Assembly: GCF_947623445.1 (NCBI RefSeq)
Contig: NC_135240.1
Span: 1,426,001 to 1,490,000 of the forward strand
Length of the DNA: 64,000 bases
Direction of reading: 5' to 3'
From: Clavelina lepadiformis
Taxonomy: Eukaryota > Chordata > Ascidiacea > Aplousobranchia > Clavelinidae
The notes under the pieces are model-generated. The model saw only the letters and a program-made list of their open reading frames with translations. It was not told the DNA's origin and ran no database searches. This document shows positions 24,573-34,959 of the stretch, piece by piece (the stretch's first letter is position 1; every line of letters begins with the position of its first letter). The translations under genes were made by a program, and so were the position numbers.

Positions 24573-25212
24573 AATTACCGTCTTCGACGAGCGACTGCAT
24601 CCATTTTGTTGCTGGGAAGCCTGACTGTAAACGAAAGCCCTATGCATCGCAAGTCATTGGTACTGCTGATGGCGCTACCAAAACCATTGTTTCGACATAA
24701 AGCTGCAAGCTGCAATCGACCAGGTATTGTGTTTTCAAAATGGCTGCCTGTCGGTAGCGTTTTCGAAAATGTATCGTTTACACTTGCATTGTTTGGTGTT
24801 TTTACCTCAACATATTACACCCAAAATTCATTGATTGAAGTATTTGGCAACGGTCTGTTTGCAAAGCAATTATGATTTGTCATTTAGTACAAGACGTATT
24901 TTGTTGTTGTTCCATAACAGTGGTCGCGATTTACCACGGCGAACGAAAGAAAACCGTCGACATTCATTCGCTGTGATCATCTTGCAGGCCGGCTAAAACA
25001 GCTTCTGTTGCGTTGTTTAGCAGACTTGTCACAGTTTGAAGATCCTTTTCAAGTGATTTTCGATGCAGGCTTCGTACTGAGCAAACAACCTCGACTGGAA
25101 ATGGATGGCAAACGTTTTGCGCGAACGTGCTTTCATCGCGCTGCTAGTGTCTTCTTTTGTAAAGAACTTACCTATGCAAAGCTTTCGAAAACGCCGACCA
25201 AGGAATTGAAAG
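24573..25212 (+). CDS. Two exons of an unrecognised protein
   Basis: Exon 1 is 24,573-24,721 (TTTTCAG acceptor, GTATTG donor, phase 1 out) and encodes NYRLRRATASILLLGSLTV and about 30 more residues. Exon 2 is 24,988-25,212 (TTGCAG acceptor, GTATGG donor) and encodes GRLKQLLLRCLADLSQFEDP then a helical/basic stretch ending TPTKELK. The phases join cleanly. A longer exon 2 from 24,921 is open but out of phase. No domain is recognised. The gene runs toward the truncated ankyrin copy in the same orientation; no further exon that fits its phase 1 was found before 25,829. Confidence 0.45.
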
Positions 25213-26669
25213 GTATGGACACAGCTTGTCTCACGTGTTACTGGTTGTTCTTGAGTTGATTGCATTTGCTTGGAAAAGCCGTTAAATACCTTTAAATCGT
25301 TGTCAGTTGTGAGAACGTTAACGACCAAGCCATCCCTTGCAAATCTTTGGCAAGCTTCTCCCCTAGGTCGCGCTCCATGTTGATTTACAAAACGGAAATA
25401 AATACGATCGCAGTTTTTATGTTATCAGTAGGTGTGTCTTGTCTATATTACTGCTAGACGTCGTCTTCCTACAACTTTCCTGCAAGCGCTCCTAAGATAA
25501 TCTGGCAACACATAAAATCGCCTTTTTGCCAGATCCTGCTAGCGTATTGTTGAATTATAATCTTGTTCCAGGCTTCCTGCGTTTCGCCGTGTCGTACACA
25601 ACGCATAGATTTTCAATGGGACTAAATTACTTGTGGCTGGTCCAGAATTTTAACCTTAATTGATGTCTTTTAACCAATTAAGGATGTCTGTGCTCTAATC
25701 TCTACCTAGCGGTTAGTGTAAATTTGCTCTATTTGATAAACGTTTGAGCTCTCTTGGAGGAAGGTGACCAATCTTTCGCGCACGTTGGACTTTAAGTTGG
25801 TATGTTCTAATGCAAGCGTCTTCAACCAGTAAATCAGCCATTGACAAGGTAAGTGCCTACAATCTATTTTTGTAATGTTAAAGGGTTATTTGGAAAATGG
25901 AACTGTGCATTTTCTGCCTGAGAAGTAAAGTTTTTAGCACCAACTTTAATAGATGAAAATTATTTGCTTTGAAAGGTATTTGCTGTTAACAAAAGTAAAT
26001 TTCTCAAAGGAATGCAAAGTCCTGGCATGTCTTCTTCGCCACAAGCCAAAGTTGGATCTATTGGATAGCCAAGGTGCTTCACCGTTAATCACGACGCTGT
26101 TGAATCGAAAAGGTCGCGCTGAACAGATGCTGTTGGATGCTGGCGCTCAGCCAAACTTTTGCTCAAACAACCCTAAGCACAAATATCCTATCGCTCCTTT
26201 AACTCTTGCTGTTGCCAGACATGGGTATGTTGTGCTGGTTGTGTAATGACCTGTTTTTACCGACTTACAAACAGTAGTATTGTACGAAATACTTCACAAA
26301 TACTTCTTAATGTATTATATATTAATTACGGCTCGGGTTCCAAATAGCGACTGTCAATAGAGCGACCACACGAAAGCGACCTCACTTCTTTTATTAAATC
26401 CAAGGCTTAGGCGCACACGCACTCTTTCACCCCCTCCACATATACCTTCCATCCCCCACACCTCTCTACACACGTATGCACGCACAAACAGGCAAACACT
26501 GCGTAGTGAAAGATTGAAACCAAAAGGGACTTTAAAACAACCAAAAGTCTTGCAATAAAAATCAAGCCACGTTTATTTCTAAATTGTGAGCAAGGGCTCG
26601 AAGGAACTGCCGCAGATCATACTGGCCTCGATTTTGCTGTACAACAGTGATTCGTGTGTTCATTGTCAC

Positions 26670-27353
26670 CTATCTTTTCATTCGCTGAGTCAGGTCTCTG
26701 CCTTGTAGTAGCTGGGTTCGGTTTGCCCCTTGAAGGGCTTCCTCCCGTCTTAAAGCTTCGATGAATCGAAAGATGGAAGGATGATGAGTTTCCGTTGATC
26801 CCTGAAACACATTGTGCCAACTCTCTAGCTGGTTGTTGGTTCGTGGCAGTCCCGCATCTTGTCTGGCTTTCACACTCCGCATATGTACGGGAAACAATGG
26901 CTGTCGTCTGTCTCCCCGTCTGTTTCTTCGGCCCACGTAGTGGTCTTCGAAGTAATTTACGAGAGGCATTACTTCTGCTTTCCTTTTCCGTCTGATGGTT
27001 TGACGCAGATTTGTGGAAGAGCCAACAGCTGCTGCAACTTCTTCATTAACTTCGGTCAATGCATCCTGCACGATTCTTCGTGGTGGTACCCGTGCTCTTA
27101 CTGCAGCTGTTTTTACACTGTTTTCAACTCTCCTGGCTGCCACTTCCGTAGGGTTTGGTGGATGCGTGTGGACGCCACTGCTCACTGGGGGCTGTTGTTG
27201 CTCACGATACTGAAGGCTTGTCGTTAGGCGACCTTTACAACCTGTTTTAGCACATCTCCAATTGATTGTATTTAACTTTGTTTTGTCTTTCCTGTACAAA
27301 AAGCCTTCATAACTTATCATGTCACTTCCTTTTCTTGAAATTATAAAATCCAT
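26670..27353 (-). CDS. MULE-C transposase derivative with FLYWCH-type zinc finger
   Basis: The first 65 residues contain a FLYWCH-like finger (GFLYRKDKTKLNTINWRC then CKGRLTT and HTHPP), the usual DNA-binding start of MULE transposases. The chain then passes directly to the C-terminal segment with NYFEDHYVGRRNRR, LPRTNNQLESWH and HPSIFRFIEALRREE. The RNase-H-like domain carrying the first two catalytic aspartates is missing. After the stop the same frame continues to 26,562 with FLRALAHNL, so a nonsense change has removed the tail. A non-autonomous relic. Confidence 0.75.
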   Translation of the reverse strand: MDFIISRKGSDMISYEGFLYRKDKTKLNTINWRCAKTGCKGRLTTSLQYREQQQPPVSSGVHTHPPNPTEVAARRVENSVKTAAVRARVPPRRIVQDALTEVNEEVAAAVGSSTNLRQTIRRKRKAEVMPLVNYFEDHYVGRRNRRGDRRQPLFPVHMRSVKARQDAGLPRTNNQLESWHNVFQGSTETHHPSIFRFIEALRREEALQGANRTQLLQGRDLTQRMKR

Positions 27354-27455
27354 TGGGGCAAATTTTTCAAACGACCTTAAAATTAATGTGACACGTCATA
27401 GTGTTGCCTTCCATTTATAAATGCCTCATTCGACTCAGTGAACACGAGTTAAGTC

Positions 27456-28196
27456 TAGGCTTACCATACGTCCCGTTTTAGCCGGGACAGTCCCGCTTTT
27501 AAAGGCTTTGTCCCGGCGTCTCGATCAGTCAACTAAAAGTCCCGCTTTGGCATTTACTGAGCCAGCATTGCCCCACACTACACGAATATTAGCATGATGT
27601 GATTGGTCTGTTTAGCTAACTTCCTGAAGAGTGATGCGTGTTCTCGTTTCGTTGTGTTAAATGTGAAAGTAATTGTTACATCATTGTAGCGGGTAATTGG
27701 TCCAGTGGTGAGTTGATTGTTAGCGCATTCGCTTGTTCACTGTTCAGTAATAGTAGGCTAGGAGGAGGAGATGATCCTTTTGCAGTTGGGTTATTGAAAG
27801 AACTTATTTCGTACGGTTCCGGTACTTGTTTGCATTTTCTTCTGCAAAAACCATTTGAATGTGAAAGCCCTTATCACCTGCAAAATTAAAACTGACTTTT
27901 CCTGCTGTGGTTTTTATGAGAAAATAAAGTTGAATATAGACTTCTGGAAGAAAGTATTGTCTACAGAAAAGTATGATTGGACGATTATGTAAATTTACAA
28001 ATGCTTGAACATTGTTTTGTTTCCTAGCAAAATCCATTATTTTAGTTTTTCTTGGTGTCTTACTACTTTAGCTGTCCCTGACGATAGGAATCCAAAATAG
28101 TCTCATACTTCTAGTAAAATGTAAACCACATTTATCTGATAGGGCTTGTTGTTCTGAAGCGTCCCGCTTTTCAATGAAAAAAATATGGTAAGCCTA
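27456..28196. mobile_element. hAT-type element nested in MULE-C, left arm
   Basis: Terminal repeats TAGGCTTACCAT, with GTCCCG/CGGGAC motifs inside, are flanked by the 8-bp duplication GTTAAGTC at 27,448-27,455 and 28,197-28,204. 741 bp, no meaningful open frame, non-autonomous. Confidence 0.82.
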
Positions 28197-30799
28197 GTTA
28201 AGTCGCTATCATAACAGTCCTGTTTTAATGCGGTCGGCATTTATACCATCGCTGTTTGGAATGTCGCTCACTTGATTACGTCGCTATTATGAAGTCGCCA
28301 TTATGACAGTCGCTGTTTTGACAGTGGCTATCCGGCCTGGATGCCATTAATTACGCAGTACATGGATGTATGTGTTTTTCTAACATTTCAGTCCTGGCGA
28401 TCGCAGCCTGCTTCCGGCTATCCGAGCTCTTCTTCAAACAATATCAGACATCAAACTCGTGCCACCCGATCCCAGGAATGGAAGAACTGCGCTCATGTTT
28501 GCGGTTGAAAAGGGAGAAGGTGGTTAAACTGATGTAAACCTAAGCATGGGCAATGAGCATAAATCCCTAATCCTGTAACTGCCTGAGATTGTGGAATATA
28601 AAACCCAAATTCAGGACCATAATTATTCTGTTCCATCTTTCTGTTCCAGTCAATAGCCACTTTTACATACGATAAAAGCATTATTGTACAAAGGCTTCGA
28701 CAAAGTTTTCTTTTATAGAAATTGACCTGGTGAATGCCTTGCTTGAGAAGCAAGCGTCATTGAAAGAATGTGATGCCCAGTGCAGGACACCTCTTCATCT
28801 TGCTGTCAATGCAAGTGGCCCATCATCTGCCCTCTTTGACATTCCTGATCTGCTGATAGAGAAAGGCGCCAGTCTCACAGTTGCTGATAAATTTGGACGG
28901 GTTCCTCTTCATTACGCTTACGTGAAGATTGGCAATTAAGTTTAGCTTCTTAGACACTTGCATTATCTCATTTTATTTTCATGAGCAATAAATTTGTACA
29001 GGTCCGGTTGATAATGATATGATGAAATCATATGTATAATGCATTAATGCTATTGCTAAACATGAGAGTTATGCATTCAAATACATCTCCATTGTGTAAC
29101 ATTAAATGAAGCAACAAGAGAAACTATTGTATTACGGTTGATAACAACGCATGTATTTACAGCAATGAGCATCTATGCCATTGAGCTTATTATTTCTCAG
29201 AGAATTGGTTACTTCGGAGAAAGGGTGTGATCCCATTGAACTCACGACACTGCTCACTTCAGGAATGTCCGGTGAGGAGGTGGACACCGCTGACGCTTCA
29301 GGTCGAACTCCTCTTCACGAAGCTGCTCGTCAAGGTGCGATGATATGCTGCATGCATCTCGTCGAGAGAGGGGCAAACATCAACAGACAAGATTCGGATT
29401 GCAACTCTCCAATGAGCCTCGCTGTCAAAGCCGGCCATAACAGGTGAGGTTAAGTTCTTAAGCACTGGTCTTTTTCTATGAAGTCTATTGAAAACGTGAT
29501 ATTTTAAAGTAATTGTGCCATGTTGTGGAAAATTATTTGGTTGTCAGTTGTCGCATCATTCACTTTGCTGTTTTGCATTCACCGCTTAACTGGGTGTCTT
29601 GTTTTAAGCGAAATGTACTTCATGCGTATCTGATCAAAGTATTGTGAACTCTATGAACTCATGTTTAGATTTGCTTTTAAATCGAGGAAATGGTTGTTGT
29701 TTGTCTGTAAAAGCTGATGAGCACTAAAAGAATTCTTTGACATATTTTTCCAGTTGTGTGATGATGTTGATCCGGAAAGGTACTAACGTCAACACAAACG
29801 TAATCACAATCCCACGTCCACTAAGTGGAGCTGATACCCAGGAAGAAACTTCCCACAGGAAATGGAGACTGAAGTCTGCTATTGCCCCGCCACCCAAGCC
29901 CACTTGTGAACCGGCTTTCAAGGTGAAACTACTTAATAAAACATTGCACCAAATTTTTGGAAAAATAACAACTGTAGAAGTGTTCATGTTGTATTGGACA
30001 CTAACATGTATAAGGTCCTTTCCCAGAGTATAAGATTACTAGACGTACAACGCGCAGAATATAGTGTTAATGTTCAATACAGTATGAAGATTTTTGCGCT
30101 TACTGTCTTTTTTGCCAAAATTTGCCCCATTCAATTCTCCCAAAGTTATACTTAATACATGTTAAGCTACAGGGGAGCTCTCAGCCATGCACATTCCAAC
30201 CTTGTGTTTGTTACAGGTTGTTGTGGAGAAAGGCTGGCAAGGTGTTACTTATGTTATGCTGGATAGGCTTGAAGCTTGTGGAGTGAAGTATGCGTCAGCA
30301 GTAGAAGTGAGCACCAATTTACCATTAATGTTTAAATAATAGTTTTATTTTTTAGTCTTTAATGTCTCATTAAATGTTACTTTTAAACTTCTGTTTTTAT
30401 TTTGCATTGAATACCAACCACATCTGTCCACGACTTTGCGCCATTGTTTACATTTTCTTTGCAGTCGGCGATGCGAGCTCGAAAATACCAGGTCGTTTTA
30501 TCTCTACTTCGCAAACAGAGAGATTCTAGCAAGCTGTGTGAAAAGAATGACCTGAAGCGGAACCTTCTCCACGTTCTTGCAATAAATCGACCAACCAACA
30601 CTGATGTTCAGATCAAGGTAGAAATGATTTTTAGATTTCCATTGAGTGATTTTTTGTTTAATAATAAAATACATTTTAGTGGGCATGCCTGACCATAAAA
30701 GGACCATTTTGAACCTTCTAAATCTAATGCATTAACATTAATGCTGCTGCTATCCATCCATCTGCTGCTGCTACTAATTCTATGGATATGGCAGTTTTG

Positions 30800-30859
30800 T
30801 GTCGGATAGCGGGGATTCCGGTTGTTCGGGGTACGGATTAACGAGGTCCCACTGTATAC
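30800..30859. mobile_element. Pogo/Tigger-type terminal sequence
   Basis: On the minus strand from 30,855: a TA followed by CAGTGGGACCTCGTTAATCC and a CCGGTT/TCCGAC-rich stretch, the hallmark of pogo/Tigger termini. The mirror is at 47,719-47,778. The frames running through it (YSGTSLIRTP) are translations of the terminus and do not represent a protein. Confidence 0.6.
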
Positions 30860-31738
30860 GGTCTTTGAAATATTACTGGTAACCAACTATGAAATTTTAA
30901 TGCAGCCGAAATTCGCTAAACGCTAGATGACGCAGCAGAGTTATTTTCATATACAGTACTGACAAATCTTGGCAGAGCTGTGAGAACGATAACTTGCGTT
31001 TAAAATGTCTATTATATAGAATAGATTGTTGCTAAAAATTTAGATTCTGACATTTCATATACGTAAACTCAAACGAATCTTGACATTTTCCAAAAATGTT
31101 TGAATATCTATAATTATAATTATGAACAATAATCATATTCATATAACGCACCATCACCACGCACCGCACCACTTATGCTACTTGATGAATACTATACGGT
31201 GGATTTTGAATAATATTATTTATATTTGTGCTTTAAAATCTAATGTGCTGCAACACTTTATTTTTCTGATAGTTAAGTTATAAACAGAATAATGGTTCCA
31301 ACCTTTATGTTAAACTTCTGAGCAAGATTAGCATAGCGTACTAATATGTGTCTTGCATGCTCAAAAAATGGGTTCCAAATCATTTTCGTGGTACATGAGT
31401 CCGGCTTATTTTCAATATAAGTGCTGTCGGCATTTTGTGCGTAAAAGCTAAGTTTTTGCCCATTTTCAAAATTTGGAGCTGAAAAAGTATTAACTGCAGT
31501 TGAATAGTTGAGTCACGTAATAAAGCATGTAATTATAACATATAATTATAGTTGTATAACTATACATTATCATTATCATATATAATCACAACTTAACTTC
31601 GTGAGAAGGTATCTTTGTTTTATTTCTTGTTATCGCTTATTAGCAATTTAATTGTTGTCGTAACTCGTAACTGTATGCTACGCCTACACATCGCGACATT
31701 TGTGCTTAGTCATTAAAAGTGACCTTGACGTTTGCACT

Positions 31739-32170
31739 TTTTAACACGACTGACGTAATATGTTCGTACGATTCGATATCTCTCTGTCTGCGCGCTACTC
31801 GCGAATCAGCACGAGTTTATAAAGCGAAGCGATGTGAACGGAAATATTCAACACAATATACACGAACATTTCAGAATGTGTGACCGATAAAGGTAAAGCG
31901 TTGGCAATGGGAATTATATTCAGTTAAAACTAGGATGTTATGAAATCACCTGGTAACGCACTAAACAGCGTTTTCACATAAAGTTATTTAGGGCAGTTTC
32001 CAAATATTAAACGACAATAATTGTGGTTTCATCAAGTTGCAACTGCAGCTAGATTGCAGCTTGCAGAAATGCTAGTTGCAGTTTTATTATGAACAATGTT
32101 TCAGTAACTAAATGGCGCATGTTTCCACAATTCATATAGTGGTATTGGATGTGGCTCCCAAGCCACTACA
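31739..32170 (-). repeat. 3' LTR
   Basis: About 432 bp, matching 34,549-34,925. It starts 2 bp from the end of IR3's left arm. Confidence 0.85.
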
Positions 32171-32306
32171 TTCCTCCCCCGCTACGGAAGGAAAAAAAAA
32201 ATTGGCAATTAAAAAGTAACATCCTGATTACGTGGGTAGCATAAAAACAACACAATGATTAAGATTACAGATAACAGAGTAATTACAGTTTTGCAACCAC
32301 CCTCTG

Positions 32307-32930
32307 CTACCAGTTGGTGGGTGTCTCACACATCAATCGGTGTTTCAGATAAACTTTGAACCGTTCGTAAGCCTGGGTTTCAAGTGGCATTGAGTTTCTC
32401 AGGCGGAGGAAAAACCGCAGCAAGTCGGTTGCCAGGACAGCCGCTGTGGCTCCTATCATTGTGAAGATTTTGGTCTCACAACTAATCTGTGGAACGAGGT
32501 CGAACATTGCTTCAAGTCGCTGGAACCATATCTCCAGGTCGGTCGGAGAAGTGGTTGGTGGTGATGAAAATGCTAGGACCTTTGTTGAAATGTCGGTTAA
32601 TTGTGAAATGTCTAGTGCCAATATCTCATAATATTTGTAAATCGGATGAAGTACTGTTTGTTTCAAAAACGCCATCTCCCGCCGCCTGAGCAGGGGGTAA
32701 TCCGAGCCTTGTTCTCCCGGTCTGATGATCGACGGTTGTGGAGCGGGAGCTGGCTGTTCATCCGGTGAGTCTGGTGAATCAGGAATCGGTGGGTCTGGCA
32801 TTGCGAGGTTGATAAACGCACGCGCCGGCCAAGGAGAAACCAGCGCATCCGACGTTTCACTGTCCATTTGTACGTCAGATCTTGGTTCCGGGGGTTCCAA
32901 CATGTTGGAATTGTTTGTCAGCAACGGCAA
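32307..32930 (-). CDS. Gag-like protein of the LTR element (207 residues)
   Basis: An acidic/proline-rich N-terminus is followed by a Gypsy/Ty3-type Gag signature: FSSPPTTSPTDLEIWFQRLE and MFDL, about 20 residues later CETKIFTMIGA, and further on YERFKVYLKHRL. This corresponds to the capsid-like region that assembles around element RNA. There is no CCHC knuckle and the frame stops soon after the capsid region. It lies about 280 bp downstream of the membrane-protein frame. Confidence 0.65.
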   Translation of the reverse strand: MPLLTNNSNMLEPPEPRSDVQMDSETSDALVSPWPARAFINLAMPDPPIPDSPDSPDEQPAPAPQPSIIRPGEQGSDYPLLRRREMAFLKQTVLHPIYKYYEILALDISQLTDISTKVLAFSSPPTTSPTDLEIWFQRLEAMFDLVPQISCETKIFTMIGATAAVLATDLLRFFLRLRNSMPLETQAYERFKVYLKHRLMCETPTNW

Positions 32931-33213
32931 AGAATGGCAAATCTGTATAGAAACCAGAAGGTTAAGGGTAATTCTTTGAACAACTCAGGTCATGCGTAGG
33001 AAGGAGAGCATGCTATATGCGACAAAAATTGGTAAAGCTACAATTGCAAGACATGGCGACGTATTAAGGAAAAGGTTAGTAATTAGGAGGCATGCGATAC
33101 GCAAGATAAACACTAAAAATTGTCGGTCGACAACGACAAAAGGGAAATGGCAAAAGGTTACATGCATACGACATTCGGGGCCCCGAAAAAAACGTTTATA
33201 CAGGTAATAAAAC

Positions 33214-34395
33214 TTAAAGTGTGTTTGTGTCCGCGAATTCATCACGGGACGACGCAGCGGGCGGCGCGTCATCGGAAGGTCGAGAAGACGACGGTTGGTC
33301 ACGAGAATGTCGAAGCAAGGGCGACGGATGAGTTTGTTGTGGAAGTGCATCTCGATGGCTGCGTCCAGCGCGAATACGGGATACAAGGGATCTGGCATAA
33401 CGCAAATGCTGCGGAGATGATCGGATAAACCCGATGGTATGGCAGATGGCCCACATCATGGCAAGTAGCTGGAGGACGAAGATGAGGGCTGAGAGAAATG
33501 GATTCGTAATCTGTGACAATGCAAGCAGCAACGTTTGTTTCACGTCGTGCGCGAACGTGTCTGCGACGTAGGATCCGTTGATCATAGTTTCATCAGTAGT
33601 AGTAAGACTTGTTATGACATGTCGCATTTTCTCCTTAAGCAGGTTGGCTTCAGACATAGAGCTGAGCAGCGATTGAAAGTCAGTGAACGAGTCGGAGTCA
33701 GGTAGCTCGTTGAGAATCTTCTCGTAGTCAGGAGCGTTGTAGCTGAGGTGTATAGTCGACAAAGGTAAGTTGAGTTGGTGCACCTGGACATGTTCGTGCG
33801 ATAAGGTGTAGTTGTGATAAAGGACAGTGTCCCCATGAACTCGGAAGACAAAACTTCTAGCTGGTCGATACGATTCCAGCAGATGAACTCCCGGTAAGAC
33901 AATGTTGTCGGAGATGAGTTGGCCGTACTGACTGTGGCCGTTTTGATCGCGATAGAGGATGAGAGGGCGTTGACTGAACGCGTTGCGGTACGCAAGTGAC
34001 GGTAAGACGGTACCGTTGATAGAGCGACATGTTGCTCTGGACATAAAATCTCCAAGGTTGGAACCCAAGGCTTGTTGTCCAAGAGTAGAAGACAGTATCT
34101 CAGTAGGGAAAATCTTCCCAACTGCTTTGTAGAGCGTGTCAATCAGCTTCGTGAGTTGACAATGTAGGAACTTGTTGTCTTCGCTGAACGTAGTGAGAGC
34201 TTCGGAAATGTAAGCGAAACATGTAAGCAGCAAACAAATGAACATGTTGTGTTTGTAATCAGAGAAACGTTTCGGTGGAAGGATTTTCCAACCAGTCCAA
34301 GAAGTCTTGAATGTGGCAGAAGAGGTTGTAGCGTCGTCATCATCGTCGTCTTCGTCATCTCCGTCAGAAACTGAACTACTTTGATCTGGAGCCAT
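33214..34395 (-). CDS. Two-span membrane protein of the LTR element (393 residues, function unknown)
   Basis: The start ATG lies about 155 bp after the 5' LTR. Order: an acidic head (a run of Asp near residues 12-22), a hydrophobic segment near residues 50-66 (MFICLLLTCFAYISEAL), a long probably extracellular part with four or more N-x-S/T sites (NGT, NYT, NGS), a hydrophobic segment near 300-325 (SALIFVLQLLAMMWAI), then a basic Ser/Pro-rich tail. This topology resembles an envelope-like or captured host membrane protein, but no fusion peptide or furin site was recognised. Its position before the Gag-like frame is unusual. Fully open over 393 codons. Confidence 0.6.
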   Translation of the reverse strand: MAPDQSSSVSDGDDEDDDDDDATTSSATFKTSWTGWKILPPKRFSDYKHNMFICLLLTCFAYISEALTTFSEDNKFLHCQLTKLIDTLYKAVGKIFPTEILSSTLGQQALGSNLGDFMSRATCRSINGTVLPSLAYRNAFSQRPLILYRDQNGHSQYGQLISDNIVLPGVHLLESYRPARSFVFRVHGDTVLYHNYTLSHEHVQVHQLNLPLSTIHLSYNAPDYEKILNELPDSDSFTDFQSLLSSMSEANLLKEKMRHVITSLTTTDETMINGSYVADTFAHDVKQTLLLALSQITNPFLSALIFVLQLLAMMWAICHTIGFIRSSPQHLRYARSLVSRIRAGRSHRDALPQQTHPSPLLRHSRDQPSSSRPSDDAPPAASSRDEFADTNTL

Positions 34396-34548
34396 TGCTG
34401 TAGTTGTTGTTAATCAGCTTATTTACAAGAATAAAGTTAACAGTGTCAGCTTCATTGAAACACGTCGGGTCAACGTCGGTGGTCATCAAAATGCGGAGGT
34501 ACTGCTTATATTATACTCACCAATTAAAACAAGTCTAACGAATTACAT

Positions 34549-34925
34549 TTTAACACGACTGACGTAATATGTTCGTACGGTTCGATATCTCTCTGTCTGC
34601 GCGCTACTCGCGTATCAGCACGAGTTTATAAAGCGAAGCGATGTGAACGGAAATATTCAACACAATATACACGAACATTTCAGAATGTGTGAACGATAAA
34701 GGTAAAGCGTCGGCAATGGAAATTACATTCAGTTAAAACTAGGAAAATATCAGTTAAAATATTAAACGACAATAATTGTGGTTTCATCAAGTTGCAACTG
34801 CAGCTAGATTGCAGCTTGCAGAAATGCTAGTTGCAGTTTTATTATGAACAATGTTTCAGTAACTAAATGGCGCATGTTTCCACAATTCATATAGTGGTAT
34901 TGGATGTGGCTCCCAAGCCACTACA
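34549..34925 (-). repeat. 5' LTR
   Basis: About 377 bp; direct repeat of 31,739-32,170 with an internal deletion of about 60 bp. Confidence 0.85.
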
Positions 34926-34959
34926 ACGGTACCACGTTAGCACACGATCAACCAAGCGT

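Larger units (their letters stand above)
26330..28345 (-). mobile_element. MULE-C in an intron of the ankyrin gene, left arm
   Basis: Flanked by ATTAATTAC at 26,321-26,329 and 28,346-28,354 (9 bp). The right terminus (28,205-28,345) is an array of AGTCGCTATTATGACAG-like units; the left one starts GGCTCGGGTTCCAAATAGCG. It encodes a shortened transposase and is interrupted by a hAT element. The same nested structure stands at 53,876-55,891. Confidence 0.88.
26010..30617 (+). pseudogene. Truncated copy of the ankyrin-repeat gene (IR3 left arm)
   Basis: Exons 26,010-26,224, 28,392-28,519, 28,719-28,921, 29,201-29,443, 29,754-29,922, 30,217-30,306 and 30,465-30,617 mirror those of the right-arm gene with only occasional residue changes (LKRN here, LKQN there). 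Ankyrin helices are clear (RTPLHLAVNASG, GRTPLHEAARQG). All exons upstream of 25,829 are missing, the first exon is cut in the middle, and the eight exons that follow 30,617 in the right arm, including the WGR part, are deleted. With neither start nor end it is unlikely to make the normal protein. Confidence 0.8.
25829..31736. repeat. Inverted duplication IR3, left arm
   Basis: Reverse complement of 46,839-56,392. Paired positions sum to 82,221 from 25,829 to about 30,650 and to 78,575 from there to 31,736. The step means about 3.65 kb present in the right arm is absent here. The outer end lies inside an ankyrin exon. The inner end lies 2 bp from the LTR element. Confidence 0.92.
31739..34925 (-). 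mobile_element. LTR retrotransposon without pol (minus strand)
   Basis: Two direct LTRs: 34,549-34,925 (5') and 31,739-32,170 (3'). On the minus strand they begin TGTAGTGGCTTGGGAGCC. A purine tract (GGGGGAGGAA) sits just before the 3' LTR at 32,171-32,182, fixing the orientation. The internal part holds a 393-residue membrane-type protein and then a 207-residue Gag-like protein; no reverse transcriptase or integrase. The 5' LTR lacks about 60 bp present in the 3' LTR. No matching target-site duplication was found at the outer edges, so one side has been rearranged. Confidence 0.82.

Noticed and set aside
26859..27227. Plus-strand frame of 122 residues, cysteine-rich, and its twin at 54,994-55,362
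   Set aside because: It lies antisense to the MULE-C transposase frame, whose FLYWCH finger explains the composition.
30608..30886. Minus-strand frame containing YSGTSLIRTP, and its twin at 47,689-47,958
   Set aside because: It is a translation of a pogo/Tigger terminal repeat; such peptides are a common annotation artefact.
33612..34142. Minus-strand 176-residue frame
   Set aside because: Overlaps the 393-residue membrane-protein frame in another register and has no domain pattern.
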